Positions 1-15,606 of a stretch of DNA of 64,000 nt are shown piece by piece. Made by a program: the position numbers and the translations under genes. The notes below the pieces were generated by a model, which was given only the letters and a program-made list of their open reading frames with translations, searched no databases and was not told the origin of the DNA. The stretch comes from Tomocerus qinae (taxonomy: Eukaryota; Arthropoda; Collembola; Entomobryomorpha; Tomoceridae): contig CM034546.1 of assembly GCA_020055645.1 (NCBI GenBank), positions 71,610,001-71,674,000 of the forward strand, read 5' to 3'. The first letter of the stretch is position 1, and each line of letters starts with the position of its first letter.

Positions 1-1924
1 GTGATTCGATGCATGATGAAATGTTATGCATGTGTGGTAGGTAGTTGTCCCTTTGCATACTACTTGAATAATAATTTTAAATTATTTTGAATAATTCCAA
101 AATCCGGAGTGTCCAGACAAGAATATTCAGAAAAAAAACAAATGAAGTAATCAAGTCTTGTCGGTTCAAAACTCGATAAAGATTCATAAAAAGAACTAAT
201 CTATGTAAATCGACAGAATGGTATTTTCCAAACTAGATTACACAGATTTTTTTTGTTGGGATCAACCACCTTTCTTGTTACTCTTATATCTATATAATAT
301 ATTTATGGGAGGGTATGGTATGCGGGGATACTCATACTATAATTGTGTAGGTATAATTAATATTATTTTGATTGTTACCAGTTTTCCAGGTGTTACTCGA
401 ATTTCCTTTGTTCGAAAATTAGTAATACTGCCCCGGTTTACTGTAAAAACTAAATAACTGTGTATTTATCCAAAGAGATCCTTCCGTTTTTATTTAACTG
501 AGGACCGTCTCTGGGCTGTAGTACTGCAATACCTGTTAGAACAACAATATTAGTACTTGGAAATATAATGTGCTTTTAATTCTATAAGTGTTTGAGATTT
601 AAGGAAAATTTGCGCAGGGGGACGGGTAGATTTTACCAAATTGCGGAAATACTTTCCTCTAAATTGTTTGTTTTGGGAAAACACACAATATTTTATTTCA
701 TTTAAGGTAGTACTAACTGAATTTTAGATAATTAAGGCTGGCTTGACTTTATATGAAGTGTCAAGTCATCCTTAACTATAGAAATATTATTTATTTGAAA
801 TAGCTAAGTTAATTAAGGCCTGAAATAGTCCATGTACGTAGCGTACCTGGCGTGGCCAAAAGAAAAATTTTTTCGCAGTGTATTTACTGCATGACGATCC
901 AAGAAAATCAAAAAAAAAATCAAATTTTAATTAAATTCCTTAATCCTGAATGAATTTATAAAGTTCAGGGAATTCCTGGATGCTCCTATATTTATTTTAT
1001 AGAATTTCTGCTTTTCCTTGCTTGTATTTAATTAAATATAAGCAAGGGAATTTGAAAAACGCAGAAAACGAGACAATTTTATCAAAAAATTGAGTATTTT
1101 AATTTTAGTTTAGCTATAAGATTATATTAATTTAGTTGTAGCCAAGAAATTTTTTTTCGTGGTAGGTAACCTGGTGTGACCCACAAAAAAAATTTTTTCA
1201 TTTGGCTGAAAGAAAAGAAACAAACAATAATTAAATATTTATTTTATTTTTATTTTATTTAATTTTAAAAAAAACCGAACTCCCCGAAGTTGCCCGGTCG
1301 TCGCTGTCGCGGTCTCCAATGCAGGTGTAGAGTAGGTATCTCCTACTCCCCGAATGCCCAGTATGCCGTTATGTACTTAGATGTACAAGCCTACCCTGCT
1401 TTTACCGGCAGGTGTTGTAGGTTGGCTGGGTTGGGTCACGGTCCTGTGACGATGTCCAGTCCTGTCTCAATGTGAGAGACTGATCCAGTGTGAATGTGTG
1501 TGCGTGTTACCCGGGTATTGCTTGAATGTAAGTATGGATGAATTGCACGGATGATTCCCGAATGTGAGTAGTGTGAATCGGAGAATGAAAGAATAGAATA
1601 AGGACTGATTGATTAAGGAATGAATGTTGTATTTATTGGGACTTGTAGAGTCCCCAGAAGTCCAAACCAGAATGAATCCAGAACAATAGATTCTCTGGAT
1701 GTAATTGTATGCATGTATATAATATTAGTAATTATAAGGTAGTATATAATATAGGTATTAGTTAGTGTATAGTATAGGTATTAGTTAGTGTATTAGGGAT
1801 AGTGTATATAGAGTGGGAGGAAATGAGACGGAGATGTGTCGTGGCCGTGGCTAAGACACTGCCACGAGACAGTGTTTGTATATTCGTGGGAAGGTGAGTC
1901 TTGCTGGACAAGATTTACCTTCCA

Positions 1925-2130
1925 AAGCTGAAATGGAAATTGGCCGAAACCGACGTGGAATATCACCGAAGCCTAAGTGGAAATTAGCATACGCCGATGC
2001 CGAAGCATAAATTGCCGACGTTGGGGTGTATAAATGTAACCGCCGAAGCCGAATAGAACATACCCGACACCGACGTGGAAATTAGCCGAAGTCGAAAATG
2101 CCCAAAGCCGAAGTGGAAATCAGCCGAAGT
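1925..2130. repeat. Degenerate CCGA-rich tandem repeat
   Basis: About ten imperfect copies of a short unit resembling CCGAAGCCGACGTGGAAATT follow each other with variable spacing, which makes this patch GC-richer than its surroundings. No reading frame stays open through it. It looks like a decayed minisatellite, and its function is unknown. Confidence 0.45.
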
Positions 2131-2649
2131 AACTTATCTATGATCCTACAAATTCATATATATGTATAATGTCAGTATTCAATATGTAAGGATGGTATGT
2201 TTGCATGTGGTATGTATGGGTTACGAATTAAAGTTTATGTCACACACAGGAATTTTGTATAGCAAGAAATTTTAGTAAACAGTCGTAATTTGTATGGTGT
2301 GTTATAGAATACCGTGTGAATTTGTCTGGTAGTTGAGGGAATAATAATAATGTATGGTACTAATACATTACTAGAGTAAGTAAAAGGGGTAAGACTTGCC
2401 AATGTCTGGCCGATGAGTGTGTGGGTTAAAAATTATTTATTTTATAACCAGTTTAAGGTAAGTAGAATATAAAAGTTTTAGTAGTAGTGACATTTATAAT
2501 TGCTACTGCAGCAGCGATTTTAATTTGCAGAACCTATACATCACGGTCAGCATGAGTCTTAAATACTAAATCAAGTATGTACTTGGAATGGGAAGAAGTA
2601 TTTAGCCTGATACTTTCTATGCCTTTGCTTGCATTTCCTTTTTGCTTCC

Positions 2650-3200
2650 TCAGTCCCGGCCTTACATTTCCTGGGCCCAAGACAAAAAATAGCAACATTA
2701 TAATATCATATTATTATCGTTGTAATTAAATAAATATTATTACAATTTGTAATATTAATATAGTATTTTGCTAAATTTGTTTAAACTTTTAAATTGAAAA
2801 ATACCCATGTAAATGTAAATTTTTGAGCCTTTGGTAACCAATTAATTGAAGTCAAAGTTGTTTATATAGCAGCTTGGATGGGCTAGAGCAACGCCATTAA
2901 AACTTTTAAAACTTTGTAATTAAGCATGGTATACATTAGTTGATTCGATATAACTGATCTGAATATAGCTGCTGATGTGTTTACCTTGATATTGTCATAG
3001 TATTTATTGTTGACAGTAATGATATTAAACGAAGACTGTTGGCTGGGGCATTTTCAATAAATATGGCATTTTCATGTTTGAGGAAAGCGCCAAAAATTTT
3101 GGTATTTTGCTTAGAGCTGCATTCTTTTTATCTGACTTGTCTTGGGGCCCTATGTAGCTGTTAACTTTTCCCACACAAAGAGCCGGCTCTGTCAAAAGTG
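2650..3200. mobile_element. Possible decayed hAT-like MITE
   Basis: The left end reads CAGTCCCGGCC and continues to GGGCCCAAGAC. The right end reads GTCTTGGGGCCC and continues to AGCCGGCTCTG. These are imperfect inverted ends of the CAG...CTG type seen in hAT elements. The flanking 8-mers do not match, so no target-site duplication supports the call. There is no coding capacity. Confidence 0.25.
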
Positions 3201-4188
3201 GTATGAGTAATAAGTATTATTGAACATTCTACTCCCAAGTAATGGGCAGACCTATATTAATTTTTAATTATTGTTACTTCGATCCGAACTTAGAAGTAGC
3301 GGAGAGTGCAATAATTATTGATTCAGTGAGACACATTTAATATTTGCACTCCTTCAACCAAGTTGGGTTAGACTATTCATTTTACTTCTACCCGTGCTAT
3401 ATAGATAAATGAAAGTGTGTTGAATCTTGAATATTATACGATCTCACTTATGGACTATTTCACCGTAAGGTAAGAGTTATGAACTGGTAACATATTTATG
3501 CTCTTTAGCAATATTGGTTTCTTAAGAAAAACTAAATATTCCTACACGAGTTGGAGGAATGACAGTACAGTTGCTTTAAATAGTAAGAATGAATTAAATA
3601 TTTATCATGGCCGTGGCATGATTTTAAAACATCTTTCTCTTCTTCTCAAGTATACTACAAATAATTGATGATCCTAAGAAATAATATTGGAGAAATCCAA
3701 ACAGCATAGAATTGCGATTTGAAAAAGTTGTTAAATATTTTATAGCAAAATAAGTGGATATTTGTGCTTTAGAATTTTATGAAACTATTCGGCATGACCA
3801 GACTGGCGGGGCCAATAGGTACACAAGTTAAACCTTCGTTACACGACGTCCTTGTGATATAATTAATGCAAATGGTTTGAGTTGCATTACATTACAGTTC
3901 CCAATTTATAAAACATGCTTAGGATTGTGAGCAAGCATATTCGCAAAGTATGATTTATAATTTCATTTTTATGGATCAAGCATGAGATAGAAACGTACAT
4001 AGCAATTTTCTGCTTAAAGTTTAGTTAGCCTCTTAAATAGCCAAGTTGCATTATCCCAAGCTCTTAGTTGACATTTCAATTAGGATTTCCCATAAGCTAA
4101 ATTAACAGGAATATAACAAGATTAATTTTAAAATTTTGTTGTGTCTTAATACAAGTTTTGTAGACGTAAACAAAAATTGATTGTCATC

Positions 4189-5582
4189 ATGAAACTGAAA
4201 CCCCCCAATCCAATTTCTACTTTGAAGAATTTCTCAAGTAAAATACAGATAAAGACTAGTATTTTTCCGAATTTGACTAACTACTCTGGGAATGAGACTT
4301 TACAATGGATTGGATTTTATTTCAACATTTTATTGGGATACATTCCCATAAAATATAATAAAACGACACAAAAATTTTATACTATTCCATCATCCCCTCT
4401 TCTAAAAGCACAGAAATACCTTATATGGGCATTACTAATTTACGAAGTGATACAATATGCACTATTCCTTGATTCCAGTGAAAATATCAGCAGCAAACAT
4501 TGCATTATGCTCAATTGTCTGATAGGGTGCCTATTTACTAGAAGTAGTGTGTCCAATTATTTGACAAAATCACCTGAAATTGTACATGTTTTGAATGTAC
4601 TCAGCCTAAAAGGCTATCCAATTTTAAATGAAGGTAAAATAAATTATTATATTCTAATAGCTAAGTCAGCCAGTTTCAAGACGACTGACCTATACTTAAT
4701 TTTTATTGCTCAATTTAATTTTTTTATAGGTTGGCAGAAACCAGGAATCAAAACGTTCATTTATTTTGAAGTGCTACTATCGAAATGGTTTCTTGTAATC
4801 TACATTATCTTCGATATTATAATGATGTATTTCGTACATTATGTCGTTCTGGGGAAACATATTATTGCCGAAAGCATTAAAGAGTTGGAAATACCTCAAC
4901 TAAACATATTGGGAAGCTCTTTGACGTTCATTCAGTGTTGGTTCGGGCTATGCCTAGGCGTCGTTTTATTGTCCATCCTTTCTGTTTTGAATTTTACCTA
5001 TTCGACCAGAACGTGCTTGTATTTGCATATGATAAGGTATAACTGTGATTATTATAGTGTCTAGAAATGTAATTTAAAAAATGTTTGCTGATTAAAATAT
5101 TAATTTTCAGAGAAAGTGAAGCAACTCTGGAAGAGAAAATCAGGACCTACAAAGGATTACGGATTTTGAATGTATTATTCAATGATTGTCTTGTCAGATC
5201 ATTTGTACCAACATTTATATATATGTTGGTACTCATGATATCGGTTACTGTATTTGCTCTTATCAGGCAAAATACAGAAGAGATGGGCAATGTAATTGTG
5301 TTAGTCATTGTAGTTCCTACAGCAATTAATGGTCTTGCCATCCTATTGTACTCATGCTCTATGTGCTACCAAAGCTCGACGGACACTCTTGACGCATTGC
5401 AAGTGGAATTAGCATTCAATGACCCTGCTAACAAATATTGCAGGAAAATGCTCGCGAGCACGACTCCCTTTGGTGTTCGCTATGGAATTTTTCAAAAGGT
5501 GAAACACAAACACAGTTTGGACTGCATAGACGCTGGTCTCAACATTACAACATCTCTTCTAATTTCTTCTGCAAATCTGTAG
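4189..5582 (+). CDS. Gustatory-type chemosensory receptor
   Basis: The protein is predicted to be a ligand-gated cation channel of the insect gustatory/odorant receptor superfamily in chemosensory neuron membranes. There are two coding exons, 4189-5036 and 5111-5582. The intron has GT...AG ends and splits an Arg codon. The joined frame encodes 439 residues. About seven hydrophobic segments are visible; the last lies near the C-terminus, before PFGVRYGIF and the final amphipathic segment. The start is the ATG at 4189. The frame is open 12 bases further upstream, but only to a TTG. The length fits gustatory receptors (about 370-450 residues). The intron position, just before the intracellular KIRTYKGLRILN segment, is plausible for the family. 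Ligand and subfamily cannot be told from sequence. The class is fairly sure, the name is not. Confidence 0.72.
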
Positions 5583-6569
5583 AAGATTTTGTTTATCTCT
5601 AATGGTTGTGTCTTTTGATGATTCGTTTAGCAGTGAAAAGAAAATTTCTATTTAAATATTTCTTCACCCCTATTTCGATTGCAATTGATTCATAATCAGC
5701 AACAATAATTGTAAATGACCTAAAATTTATTACATGCAACCTACTAACAATCACATTAAGCAAAGTTAATTAATTCACTTAAACTTTTTATTTAACTAAT
5801 ATTTATTCTTAACACTATGCTATACTGACTGCATTCATAAACGAAAAGTGGATGGAGGCTATTTTCACTGCCTAACGAAAAGTTGATTAAAGTATTTTGC
5901 ATCCTTAAGGGACGATATACAAAATTTCCATTTGCGTTAAGATGTCAGGATGTCACTATTCATATACGGGATATCCTTTTGCATATAGAAGTAGTCACTA
6001 CCCTCATAAACGAAATAATTTATAAAAGTTATCCGGATACCTTATAATGTACTGTATGTAACATATACATACGTATTATGGAAATTATATAATTATATAT
6101 ATTACAGTAATCATTTATATTATTATAATGTACGAAATATTATAAGTATAATGAAATATAGAAGGATATTATACCTTGTTGAAATAACAGAGGGTAGGAT
6201 GTAAAGTTATATAATAATAAAAATGATAAGCTTGGCATTATCTGCACTCTGTTTTATTTAACTCGATAAGCAGAAGGGAACATACTGAACAAAAGTATAC
6301 TTATTATAGTATTAAAGTACGGTACAGTCTTAGTCCCTATGTCTATAGTCCATATTAAAACAACCAAGTATGACTTCTGAATTATCTATTTTACGCCAAC
6401 AATACAATATCAACACCAAATTCTGCTGAAACCTATAGTGAATGGTGTACAAACATATAAATTTCAAGACATAAGAAACCAAATATTCTCATGTCCAACT
6501 ATTCCATATAAATGCTAATTTTAAGATGGCTATTAATTTTTTTTCATTTATATTCATTACATTTATAAG
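5583..6569. other. Intergenic region between chemoreceptor and esterase 1
   Basis: The region is AT-rich with no supported gene. Several long AT runs occur near 6050-6180. No mobile element was recognised. Sequence similar to the upstream region of esterase 2 begins at about 6570. Confidence 0.5.
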
Positions 6570-7001
6570 AGGTTGGAGATGGTATTGTGTAATCAACCTG
6601 TGAAATATTTGCATTAGTCTTATTTACAATGGATATGGAAACAACTCAACAGAAAAGTGAAAAACATTGGAAGACCCGAGACCTGTCAACAAATGGGTTC
6701 AACTGTGCATGGCTGTAGTATCAAGATAATATTACACTACAGTAATTGGAAGTAGACTGTGTATATAGTTATATAATATTATGTTGAACTTTGAGTAAGC
6801 CGTAACTCAATTTACAGACAAATAAACTTTTGAAGTGTTGACAAAAAAGTTTGAAGTGCAGAGAATGTGTTTGTGATATCTGCTTACCATATCTTTTAAC
6901 AGTATTTGTATCCAGTGATATGCTTTGATTGAATTAGTGTCTCCAATAATTTATACCAATAAGCACTGACACTATCGAGTTTCAGCATTAAAATAAATAT
7001 A
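6570..7001 (+). promoter_or_regulatory. Conserved promoter and leader of esterase 1
   Basis: This block aligns with the region upstream of esterase 2 (11625-12018) and in part with 18291-18560. A shared GTATATAG box (about 6761-6768) is followed by TTGAACTTTGAG and then TTGTATCCAGTGATATGCTT before the ATG. The conserved TATA-like box and its spacing suggest a core promoter. The transcription start has not been measured. Confidence 0.5.
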
Positions 7002-10000
7002 ATGAATTCCTTTTCATTAGTAGTTTCAGCATGGGTTTTGGTATTTCTTACTTATAATACCGAATTGTGTTCAAGTGAAGCTGATTTCCCTCTTGTAAAG
7101 ATTTCAGATGGTGATGTAAAAGGAATATTTCTAAAATCTCGTAATGGAAACACTTTTGCAGCATATTTAGGCCTTCCTTACGCAAAGAAGCCGGAAAGAT
7201 ATAAGGTCAGCCTTCAGAAAATTATATAATTTATACCAAATATTAACAGCAAAAGAAAATCTACCTTTTTAAAATATTATATATTTGGTGCCGTTTAGTG
7301 CCTACAACTTTTTGTGTCGTTAGCCTACAGAGTTAGTCATTTAAGACAGAATGGGATTTTTACTTTACACGTACTTTAATTTCATGAATTTTACAAATGC
7401 TCTATGTGACTCGTTCCTATTTCTCCATTCGGTTTTCATAATTAGTAAGTCGAACGTCAAAGAGTTGCGTTATGGCAATGCTTGCTACCTCGGTACGGTA
7501 ACAATTCTTGCCATCAGTTCAGCAATGTGTTGATTTCTGGTTTCGTAAATTCGTGACTTAAGGTGACCCAAAGGAGAAAATGAAATGCAAATTGCCAAAA
7601 TCTACTGTCATTTTTTCCCATCCTCAGGCCTGCCCAATGACAGAAGGTAAAAGAACTATAAGATTACATATTCATTCGGCCCAATACAGTAATTCGTCCG
7701 TTTTCATCCTCATTCGTCCTCATTCGGTTCAATTCAGTCATTCGTATTCATTCGTCCCCATTCGTCCTCATTCGTCCTCATTCGTCATCATTCTTCCCAA
7801 TTAGGTTCAATTCAGTCATTTGTCCCCTTTCGTTCCCATTCGTCCTCATTCGTCTCCATTCGTCCTCATAGTCGTCCCCATTCGTACTCATTTGTCCCCA
7901 CTCCCCGAGTAACGCCATTGGAGATAATTAGAAGCAGCAAATTCTGGCAGAAATGCAAAAATGAATTCACACAAGTTGACAATAAGACACATTTTGCAAT
8001 CAGGGGAAAATCAAAGACGTGTTTTTAAGCGCTATACATTTTAGCCTTATCGGTTGCACACTTCCAAGCCCTTAAACCTGGCGATACAAAAAGGGGAACG
8101 ACTTCTGTCATTGAGCAGGCCTGCGAGCATGGAAAAAGATGCCAATTTTTGACAATAGACATTTTCCTTTGGGGCAATCTTAAGTCACGAATTTACGAAA
8201 CCAGAGCTCAAAATATTGTTGAACTGAAGGCACGAATTTTCGCCGAAGTTGCTAGCATTACCCTGATGTAACTCTTTACCCTTCGACTTAAAACATGGGA
8301 GACAGAATGGAGCAGTAGGAACGGGTAACATATAGTCACAGAGCATTTGTAAAATTTATGAAATTAAAGTACGTATTAAAATTCCTACCTGTATTAAATG
8401 ACTAACCCCTTACATCTATAACTATACCTTACATTATAACTGTATATTAATGCAAGTATAGTAAGTAGTAATGTAACCATGCACTGAGTGAGACTTCTTA
8501 GTATAAATGATGGACACAGAAATTGGCATTGCCCCGCTTTATTGAAGTCTTTCGTTTCAACTTATAATATTCGATTAAAATTATACATATCAATGTCTAA
8601 TTTTAGATATAGTACAATCATTCACTTAAATTTTGGCGTGTAGCTAGCAGAACCAGTGGAGCCATGGGAAGGAGTTCGAGATGGGACAAAATTTGGAGAA
8701 ATATGTTTACAGAAAGATCTTTTTAGTCAAACCGACCCTTCTGTCCCCAAAGTCAAAGGCAGTGAAGATTGTTTATTTATTAACGTCTACACTCCTAAAA
8801 AGGTACTATACTTGATGCCCATGTTGCATTTCATAAGAATTTTTATAACAATTAATTATTTGTCCATGAAAAAATTTCGAACATCATTTCAGGTCAAGGG
8901 TAAGGTGCCAGTTATGGTGTTTATCCATGGTGGAGGATTTATGGCAGGCAGTTCCAGCGAATATGGCGCTGACTTTATTATGGACGAAGAAATTATTCTT
9001 GTCACATTTAACTACAGGCTCGGAGCTCTAGGTTTGTTCACCTGTTTGCCTTTGCCATTACACACAAGTCGAAATTACTAAGTAACAGTAGTTTTGCATT
9101 TTCCATTCTTTTACAACAATATTCAGGTGTTCGATGTTCCTTCCTACTAGAATTTATTTTTATTTACCCGATTACTACTTTTTATGATACTCCAATTACT
9201 TGTATAATATCACATAAATTATGAAATAGAACTACATGACCTTGAATATTATTAGACAAACGAGGACATCGTCATTGTTTCGAAAAACACCTCAAACAGT
9301 AAACAATTACTTTTTTAAATGGGTGATTGATGAGATGTACCTTACATCTTTTGTAAGCTTTTAGACTTTAATTCAGGGACGATCATCAACTACATTCAAA
9401 ATTGTTGATTTAATTCTTGGTAGAAATACTTTGATTGTAACGGTCATTAATTTTACTCTAGGTTTTTTGAGTACTGGGGACACCGCAGTTGAAGCTAATC
9501 TCGGTCTTAAAGATCAGCTCCTTGCGCTTAAATGGGTTAAGAAAAATATAGAAGCATTTGGAGGTGACAGTCAAAGAATTACCATTTTTGGGGAGAGTGC
9601 AGGATCTGCTTCAGTTCACTTTCACGTACTTTCTCCTCTGAGCAAAGGTCTGTTTAATCAGGCCATTTTGCAAAGTGGTTCAGCTTTGAGTGCTTGGGCA
9701 TTGTCAAAAACGACGAAAATGGCATTTGTCTTAGGAAAATCGTTGGGATGCAATACGGAAAATTCCGAAAAACTAATGGAATGTCTAAATGGAGAAAGTG
9801 CTGATGACATTGTTGGACAAGATTTGACTGTGAGACATAATTTTGATTCATTTTATGTAAATTATGGATTTTATTAAATCATTTGATATTCTTTTTTCCA
9901 TTTTAAGGAGTGGTACATTGATCCAGTGGCTCCTTTCAACCCTGCTGTTGACGTTGAAGGAAGTAAACAAGTATTTGTCCCCAAATCACCCATTGAAATG

Positions 10001-11235
10001 CTACGAGAGGGAAATTTTAACAAAGTACCCACTCTTTTCACAGCCTGCGAGGAAGAAGGAATAATATTTCATTCTGCTGGTAGGAAATTAATCTTAATTT
10101 TGTACAATTTATTTTATAGAAATTACTTTTTTAGAAATCATTATAATTTATTTTTGTCAAATAGCTGTTGTTGGCTCAGAGCAGTTAACAAAAGATATAA
10201 ACGAAGATTATCTCAGGGTTTTCCCGATTACTTTTCTGTACGACAAGGAATATTCCATCAGCCAACGGAATTGGTTGTCAACTCAGATTAAAAAGTTTTA
10301 TTTCGGGAAGAATCAAATCGGAAAAGGAACTTTCAAAAATTTAACTAATTTGTACACCGATCGGCATTTTCTTCATGGCATTGAAAGAGCATTGCCGTTT
10401 CATGCCAAATACAGTCCAGTTTATAATGCTATTCTGGCTTACAAAGGTAGCATCACCTACGCTGTGGTTTTAGGCATCAAAGAGGTTCTAGGTAGATTTA
10501 ATTATTTTTTAAATATTTATATTTTTTAATTAAATAAAAATATATTTAAGCATATATTTTTGTTCAATTTTCTACCTTAACTAATGTTGATTTATAGGAG
10601 TGACTCATGCAGATGACTTACTTTATTTGTTTAACATGCACGGTCTTCCAAAGCCTGCACCGAAGTCCCAAGATGAAGAAGTTTCTAAAATCATAGTCAA
10701 ACTGTGGACAAATTTTGCTTCTAATGGGTACTCATTTTAAATTGAAAATCAATCTTTCCGTAGATCTAAATTAAATTAAGCTAACCATTATACATTTAGT
10801 TGTCATGCAATTTTAAAAGATATAATAATTTCATTAAAATTAATTATGTAATAATAATATGGTGAAATGTACTGAAATGTTGTGTTGAATAATTAATAAA
10901 TCGTGTCAAATATTTGTGGAGCACATTTGTTCTAGTGTTACTACTAGTAATTAATAGTATTATTGTATGCCGATGTAGGTATGTTGTTCGAATTTATTTA
11001 AATATTTCGGAATATTTACTTAATTATTGCTAAAATTGTTTTTAGGAAACCAGAACATGAACTGCTAAACATTCCATGGGATCCCCTCGATGCATCAAAA
11101 TTAACAAAAGAAGGTACTCCTTGGTTGCAGTTAAAGAATCCTCCTGAGATTTTGCAAGATCCTTATAAGGAAAGACTGCAATTTTGGGACAAGGCTTTAG
11201 GAAAAGCGGAGAAGTTACGGAAAAAGGAATTGTGA
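7002..11235 (+). CDS. Secreted carboxylesterase 1 (eight exons)
   Basis: Type B carboxylesterase (COesterase family, alpha/beta hydrolase) that hydrolyses carboxylic esters. The exons are 7002-7205, 8644-8802, 8893-9031, 9462-9829, 9908-10079, 10165-10491, 10598-10727 and 11046-11235. They join in phase to 562 residues. Residues 1-25 are a hydrophobic signal peptide ending near LCSSEA. The oxyanion motif HGGGF is at 133-137, and the nucleophile is Ser213 in GESAG. The acid is likely Glu340 in ACEEEG, and His460 lies in GVTHADD. The triad is complete. Intron 1 is 1.4 kb and holds an inverted-repeat element (7328-8409). The exon 2 acceptor at 8643 was chosen because it keeps frame and matches esterase 2. 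The protein is probably extracellular and detoxifying or digestive. The substrate is unknown. Confidence 0.88.
7328..8409. mobile_element. Foldback element with long arms in esterase 1 intron 1
   Basis: About 300 bp at 7328-7665 is the imperfect reverse complement of 8110-8409. The terminal motif is GTTAGTCATTTAAGACAG, and its complement is at the right end. The centre holds a tandem array of roughly 10-12-bp units of the CATTCGTCC type (7674-7895). There is no transposase. Relatives sit at 25150-25553 and 37947-38067, and esterase 2 lacks it, so it is a later insertion. The target-site duplication is not clear. Confidence 0.7.
7674..7895 (+). repeat. CATTCGTCC-type short tandem repeat
   Basis: About 18 degenerate copies of a 10-12-bp unit with core CATTCGTCC (variants CATTCGTCT, CATTCGGTT, CATTTGTCC) lie in a row in the centre of the foldback element. 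The complementary unit reappears near 25155-25240, in the related element. The sequence is non-coding. Confidence 0.8.
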
Positions 11236-11624
11236 AAAATTTTAATACCGTCCGTCACTAGTCCATCAAGGAAATCGAAATCAACGCAAAGGCCAATAAA
11301 CATTAATTTGATTTTTAATAGTAACATGAGATTTATCAATTTGATGTATCTGTTTAAGAAATGAATAATGAGTGACTTTACGAAATTAAAAATATAAATT
11401 TTGCTAAACAGAAATGTGTCTATTATGCCTATGCACCATGCACCGTGTACCCGTAGTCTGAAATGTGTTGTCTTCTGTCGCCCTGATTTCCACCTCTCAT
11501 TACTCATCCACAAACAATCTCAGTTCTCCTCCTTAGCAACCTCCTTGCCTATCTTCCCTCCGGCGTAGTTTTGCCCGACACAATCAAACTGTAGAATATT
11601 TGCATGTAATCTTATATAATAATA

Positions 11625-12018
11625 TCATTCACATGGGCGAAGAATCTACTTAATACAGATGTAAAACACATTGAGACCTTGACTATAGGCCTGGCCTGTC
11701 AACAAAAGTCAACTGGGGCTGTGATATCAAGTATAATATTTACTGTTACAGTAAATTGGATTTAGGTGTTTATGTAATGTGACAGTGTATATAGTTTGAT
11801 AAATAAGTTGAACTTTGAGCAAGCAGTAACTCAATTTACAAATAGACGAGACTTTTCAAGTGTTGACTAAAAAGCTTGAAGTGTAAAACGTGTTTATGAT
11901 AATCATATTATCATCAGTATTTGTATCCAGTGATATGCTTTAATTTGATTAGTGTTTCCAATATTTTGTGCACTGATAAACATTAACATTCCCAAGTTTC
12001 AACATTGAAATAAACAAA
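11625..12018 (+). promoter_or_regulatory. Conserved promoter and leader of esterase 2
   Basis: The block is collinear with the region upstream of esterase 1. It shares a GTGTATATAG box at about 11786, then GTTGAACTTTGAG, ACTCAATTTACA and the TTGTATCCAGTGATATGCTT block, and ends just before the ATG. The rest of the gap after esterase 1 (11236-11624) holds its 3' UTR, with AATAAA near 11295, and no gene. Confidence 0.5.
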
Positions 12019-14846
<2,828 letters not shown>

Positions 14847-15106
14847 AAAACTTTAATCCCGTCCGTCACTGGTCCATAAAGGAAATCAGAATCCATAGCC
14901 CGGAAACATGATTTTGATTTTTATGAGATTTGTCGATGTATTGCTTTAATTAAAAAATGAATAATGAGTGACTTGACGGAATTATAAAGATATAAATGCA
15001 AAACAACATTCTTTTTAGTTACTTATTTAATCGATTAAAAATTGAATGCAATAATGCTACCTTTCTATTATGTGGGTGGATGTGGATGTTATTCCAATTC
15101 AAATTC

Positions 15107-15331
15107 AACTCTCTGCAAGCATGTAAAGTCCAATACTAGGCTTAACTCTAAACTTTTAATTCGCTGGTGTACTCTGCAGATGGAAACAGGCAGAGTGGCT
15201 ACTTGCGCAGCGTTGGGAGGTTCCTTCGCTGCGCAAATAGCCACGCTGTTTCCATCTGCTGAGTACATCATCGAATTAAAAGTTTACAGTTAAGCCTAGT
15301 ATTGGACTTTACATGCTTGACTCTCTGTTGA
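15107..15331. mobile_element. Long near-perfect palindrome (foldback MITE)
   Basis: Bases 15116-15212 are the near-perfect reverse complement of 15226-15319, with a loop of about 14 bases. This gives a hairpin with arms of roughly 95 bp. There is no ORF of interest. It lies in the spacer between esterase 2 and MATH-BTB gene 1. The corresponding spacer upstream of MATH-BTB gene 2 carries different hairpins, so this one was inserted independently. Confidence 0.8.
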
Positions 15332-15606
15332 AATCATAATCTATAGCGAAAGCTAAGAAACTCAGATACCCTTGATCTTCGGCGGAAAGCTATAGTACTA
15401 TTCTCAAACTGAAACCCAAAATAGCGCTTTTATACAATTTCATTGTATACATGCATGTTTGGCTGAAATCATCACTTGTACTGATTAATGATTAACTTGA
15501 ACTTGATTATCACTAATCCCAACATCTACTTATTCACTTGTTTCAATATAACATTTGAAGCAATCCAATATTTCTTTATTGTGCAAAAATACTTTAAGGA
15601 CAGGCG
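15332..15606 (+). promoter_or_regulatory. Conserved upstream region of MATH-BTB gene 1
   Basis: The sequence aligns with 19275-19503 upstream of MATH-BTB gene 2. Shared blocks include CTTCGGCGG, CAAAATAGCG, TTCATTGTATACAT and the CACTAATC/CATCTACT region. Conservation outside exons between the duplicates suggests promoter or leader sequence, although recent duplication alone could also explain it. Confidence 0.4.

Larger units (their letters stand above)
1..4188. other. Gene-free left flank
   Basis: No supported coding gene was found. The short ORFs here lack family similarity and splice context. The stretch is mostly AT-rich. It contains a GC-richer island at about 1275-2130 with a doubled 21-bp repeat near 1750-1795 and a degenerate CCGA-rich repeat, and a possible decayed MITE at about 2650-3200. 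The last bases before 4189 are presumably promoter and leader of the chemoreceptor gene, but no clear core promoter was recognised. Confidence 0.5.

Noticed and set aside
1290-1475. 61-codon ORF in a GC-richer island
   Set aside because: No family similarity, no splice context, and the surrounding sequence is degenerate repeat.
7351-7533. 60-codon ORF in esterase 1 intron 1
   Set aside because: It lies inside the left arm of a foldback element and has no recognisable domain.
8650-8651. Alternative exon 2 acceptor at the CAG ending 8650 in esterase 1
   Set aside because: It would shift the frame. The AG at 8642-8643 keeps phase and matches esterase 2, giving LAEPVEPWEG.
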